Shown: in pieces, positions 62,210 to 64,000 of the stretch
Layout of the letters: each line of letters begins with the position of its first letter
How positions within the stretch are numbered: position 1 is the first letter of the stretch
Assembly: GCA_002707495.1 (NCBI GenBank)
Contig: PAMZ01000018.1
Coordinates: 62,001-126,000 of the forward strand
DNA: 64,000 bases
Source: Halobacteriovoraceae bacterium
GTDB lineage: Bacteria; Bdellovibrionota; Bacteriovoracia; Bacteriovoracales; Bacteriovoracaceae
Direction: 5' to 3'
Made by a program: the position numbers and the translations under genes
Notes under the pieces: generated by a model
What the model was told of the DNA's origin: nothing
Seen by the model: only the letters and a program-made list of their open reading frames with translations
Database searches by the model: none

Positions 62210-62872
62210 CTAGTTTGAATGATCACTTTTTAGCATTTCTTCAGTCGCCTTTGTCATGGGAATAGCCTTATTAGGATCTATTTTAGGAGCTACATTTTTT
62301 AGAAGCGACGACAGTTCAATACTATAATTGTTAAATTTTTCTTTCGAGCTAGTAGATACAAGTTTTACTAATCCAATTGGCTTAACAACGTCTGAAATCC
62401 AAAAATCCACAACCTGCCCGTTATTGGATTTTCGATAGTGCTTTGCAATTAGACTTCCAGCCGGCACCTCAATTGTCTCATCTCCAACAAAGGCTCCTTC
62501 GATATCTTCTTTTTTATTGAAAAGGAAGTCATTCATCTGAACCCCCCTATTTTGATGAAACAAATAATCTTTCATCACTTCAGGTGCGTTTGAACTGGGA
62601 GTAAGAACATAACCTTTTTGTACTTGAATAGGAGAGCTTCCTTTTAATCCCATTTGAAATTGTTGGTACATATTCATTCCCAATAATCCACCTGTACCAA
62701 AGTGCATCTCCACCGACATTTGATGATCAGCTACTGCAACTACATAAATATTGAGATTCACTTTCTGGCCTTGACTTGTCATGACGAATTCAGAGCCTTC
62801 ACCTTTTTTAAATTCAAAGGCGAAGACTCCAAAAGATATGAAAAATAAAAATAAAAATTTAGAGGCTGTCAT
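62210..62872 (-). CDS. Exported protein, unknown function
   Basis: A 220-residue exported protein with a signal peptide (ending GVFA-F). It is beta-rich, with FVMTSQGQKVNLNIYVVAV, GLLGMNMYQQFQMGL and VDFWISDVVKPIGLVKLVS, the last of which resembles the DUF3108-like or lipoprotein-carrier-like pattern where a reporter strand ends W-I-S. I do not claim membership. It overlaps the preceding lipoprotein-like gene by 14 nt. Confidence 0.66.
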   Translation of the reverse strand: MTASKFLFLFFISFGVFAFEFKKGEGSEFVMTSQGQKVNLNIYVVAVADHQMSVEMHFGTGGLLGMNMYQQFQMGLKGSSPIQVQKGYVLTPSSNAPEVMKDYLFHQNRGVQMNDFLFNKKEDIEGAFVGDETIEVPAGSLIAKHYRKSNNGQVVDFWISDVVKPIGLVKLVSTSSKEKFNNYSIELSSLLKNVAPKIDPNKAIPMTKATEEMLKSDHSN

Positions 62873-63185
62873 TCATAAGTTCATCGAGAACTCTTTGCTG
62901 CTCTTTTTGACGTTTTTGATACTCTTGCAATTGGTTTTGGATTTCCAATTGTTGCTCAGGAGTAAGTTGAGGAACATTTTGACCTGATACGCCTCTCAGC
63001 GTCCCAACTTGTGAGTTCCCCATGTCTTTGACTTTCAATCCATTTTGACTAGTCGATGATCCATTGAGTTTTTGCTCAAGCGCTTTTACTCTTGCCTCAA
63101 GGGCATCTACTCTTCTTAATAGTTGGGATTTTCCCATGGCTGGTAAACAACTTACCAACACTATAAGTGCGATAATATTTTTCAT
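62859..63185 (-). CDS. Small exported coiled-coil protein
   Basis: A 108-residue exported protein. The signal MKNIIALIVLVSC could be a lipobox (LVSC) or an ordinary signal ending AMG-K. It is followed by the coiled coil LLRRVDALEARVKALEQKL, a Ser/Gly linker and a Gln-rich helix. ATG 63185 has an AGGTGA site and lies 1 bp after the stop of the sigma54 activator gene; the frame extends further upstream, but only inside that gene. No family recognised. Confidence 0.66.
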   Translation of the reverse strand: MKNIIALIVLVSCLPAMGKSQLLRRVDALEARVKALEQKLNGSSTSQNGLKVKDMGNSQVGTLRGVSGQNVPQLTPEQQLEIQNQLQEYQKRQKEQQRVLDELMNDSL

Positions 63186-63186
63186 T

Positions 63187-64000
63187 TTATTCACCTGAAG
63201 CCTTTTTACGTTTATCAAGGTCATATTTATCAACTTTCATAATCAAACTTGCTCTTGAAATACCAAGCTCTTTAGAAAGTCTCGACTTATTGAAGTTACA
63301 TCTCTTAAGTCCTTCCTTAATCATATAAGCTTCAAGTTCCTCAAGTGCTGCTTTGAGTTTTCCTCGTGTGTTGATACCCTTTAGATTTCCTGTTGGAGCC
63401 CCAAAGTCTTGCGCATCATTAAACTTTGAACCAAGTAGATCAGGCGTGATCACTTTATCTTCACCGGCGAGAACTACGAGACGGTGAACATCGTTTTGAA
63501 GTTCCCTAACGTTACCAGGCCATTTATAGTCGATCATTTTCTCTAAAGTCTTTTTACCCCATTGTTTTAATGGATGCCCCATCTCTCCACATTTCGTTTC
63601 AAGAAACGTATCCATCAACAGAGGAATATCTTCCGTTCTCTCTCTTAGTGGTGGAATAGTCACATTGATAACATTGATTCTATAGTAGAGATCTTCTCTG
63701 AAATCACCTTTAGCAATCATCTCTTTTAAAGGTCTATTCGTTGCAGCTAAAACTCTTACGTTGACCTTCTTAGGTTGAGTGGCACCTACAGGAAGGAAAG
63801 TTCCTTCTTGAAGAACTCGAAGAAGTTTTACCTGCATGGATAGACTCATATCTCCAATTTCATCCAGAAATAAAGTCCCGCCGTTGGCTGCCTCAAAAAA
63901 GCCTTTTTTGTCTTTAACAGCACCTGTAAAAGCACCCTTAATATGCCCAAAAAGTTCTGAGTCAAGTAAGTTATCGTTGAAGGCCGAACAGTTTACAGCA
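63187..64000 (-). CDS. Sigma54-dependent transcriptional activator, partial (N-terminus off the window)
   Basis: The frame is open to the window edge; 270 or so C-terminal residues are visible. The AAA+ domain has the sigma54-contact loop GAFTGA, Walker [24 protein letters not shown] and the arginine-finger region [14 protein letters not shown]. The C-terminus (about last 55 residues) is a Fis-type helix-turn-helix ([19 protein letters not shown]). The sensory N-terminus is outside the window, so the signal cannot be told. It is followed at 1 bp by the small coiled-coil gene. Confidence 0.95.
   Translation of the reverse strand, partial: AVNCSAFNDNLLDSELFGHIKGAFTGAVKDKKGFFEAANGGTLFLDEIGDMSLSMQVKLLRVLQEGTFLPVGATQPKKVNVRVLAATNRPLKEMIAKGDFREDLYYRINVINVTIPPLRERTEDIPLLMDTFLETKCGEMGHPLKQWGKKTLEKMIDYKWPGNVRELQNDVHRLVVLAGEDKVITPDLLGSKFNDAQDFGAPTGNLKGINTRGKLKAALEELEAYMIKEGLKRCNFNKSRLSKELGISRASLIMKVDKYDLDKRKKASGE

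Noticed and set aside
1-64000. CRISPR arrays, insertion sequences, prophage genes, rRNA
   Set aside because: No regularly spaced repeats, transposase or integrase frames, phage structural genes or rRNA were seen.

Overview
The window is about 37-38% GC by eye, gene-dense, and mostly coded on the minus strand. It looks like a chromosome of a Gram-negative bacterium of the Bdellovibrio/Bacteriovorax type (Bacteriovoracales-like). That placement is an inference from the low GC, the very high share of short secreted proteins and lipoproteins, the Tad/FHA signalling genes beside mreB and nagZ, and an RpoH-style dnaK operon. No rRNA or marker tree is available here.

Layout. (1) 1-7780: a hexuronate island with a TRAP transporter (dctP partial, dctM, dctQ), KDG kinase, KDPG aldolase, a fructuronate-reductase-type dehydrogenase and glucuronate isomerase in one overlapping minus-strand operon, and a divergent mannonate dehydratase. 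Together they cover glucuronate to pyruvate plus glyceraldehyde-3-phosphate. (2) 7837-24791: a long run of small exported proteins and lipoproteins, with an M1 aminopeptidase, a TMTC-like membrane protein and a tight YHYH/MORN/SCO1/small-Cys operon. (3) 24795-30280: a GNAT protein, tRNA-Pro(TGG) with an odd inverted repeat at its 3' end, a three-gene secreted M4-like protease operon, rdgB-rph and a biotin ligase. (4) 30277-43023: a co-directional string mreB - PilZ protein - lipoprotein - nagZ - tadC-like - DUF192 - three FHA proteins - PP2C phosphatase - response regulator. (5) 43176-51198: hpt, a LpoA-like lipoprotein, grpE-dnaK-dnaJ and hemW. (6) 51236-55330: a polysaccharide ABC exporter (Wzm/Wzt type), an S26-like protein, an unknown protein and a GT4 glycosyltransferase. 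(7) 55412-64000: an M16 protease, an acyl-CoA carboxylase (CT, BC, BCCP) and the C-terminal part of a sigma54 activator at the edge.

How the parts may work together. The biotin ligase (29642) would charge the BCCP (58628). The FHA proteins, the phosphatase, the receiver protein and the TadC-like protein look like one phospho-threonine signalling module tied to a Tad-type machine, although no Ser/Thr kinase lies in the window.

The most unexpected observations are: a near-identical palindrome (TGTCTAA-N3-TTAGACA) exactly 89 nt upstream of two transcripts whose secreted products share a small Cys module; a DnaJ that keeps only one of its two zinc centres; and the FHA/PP2C/TadC operon.
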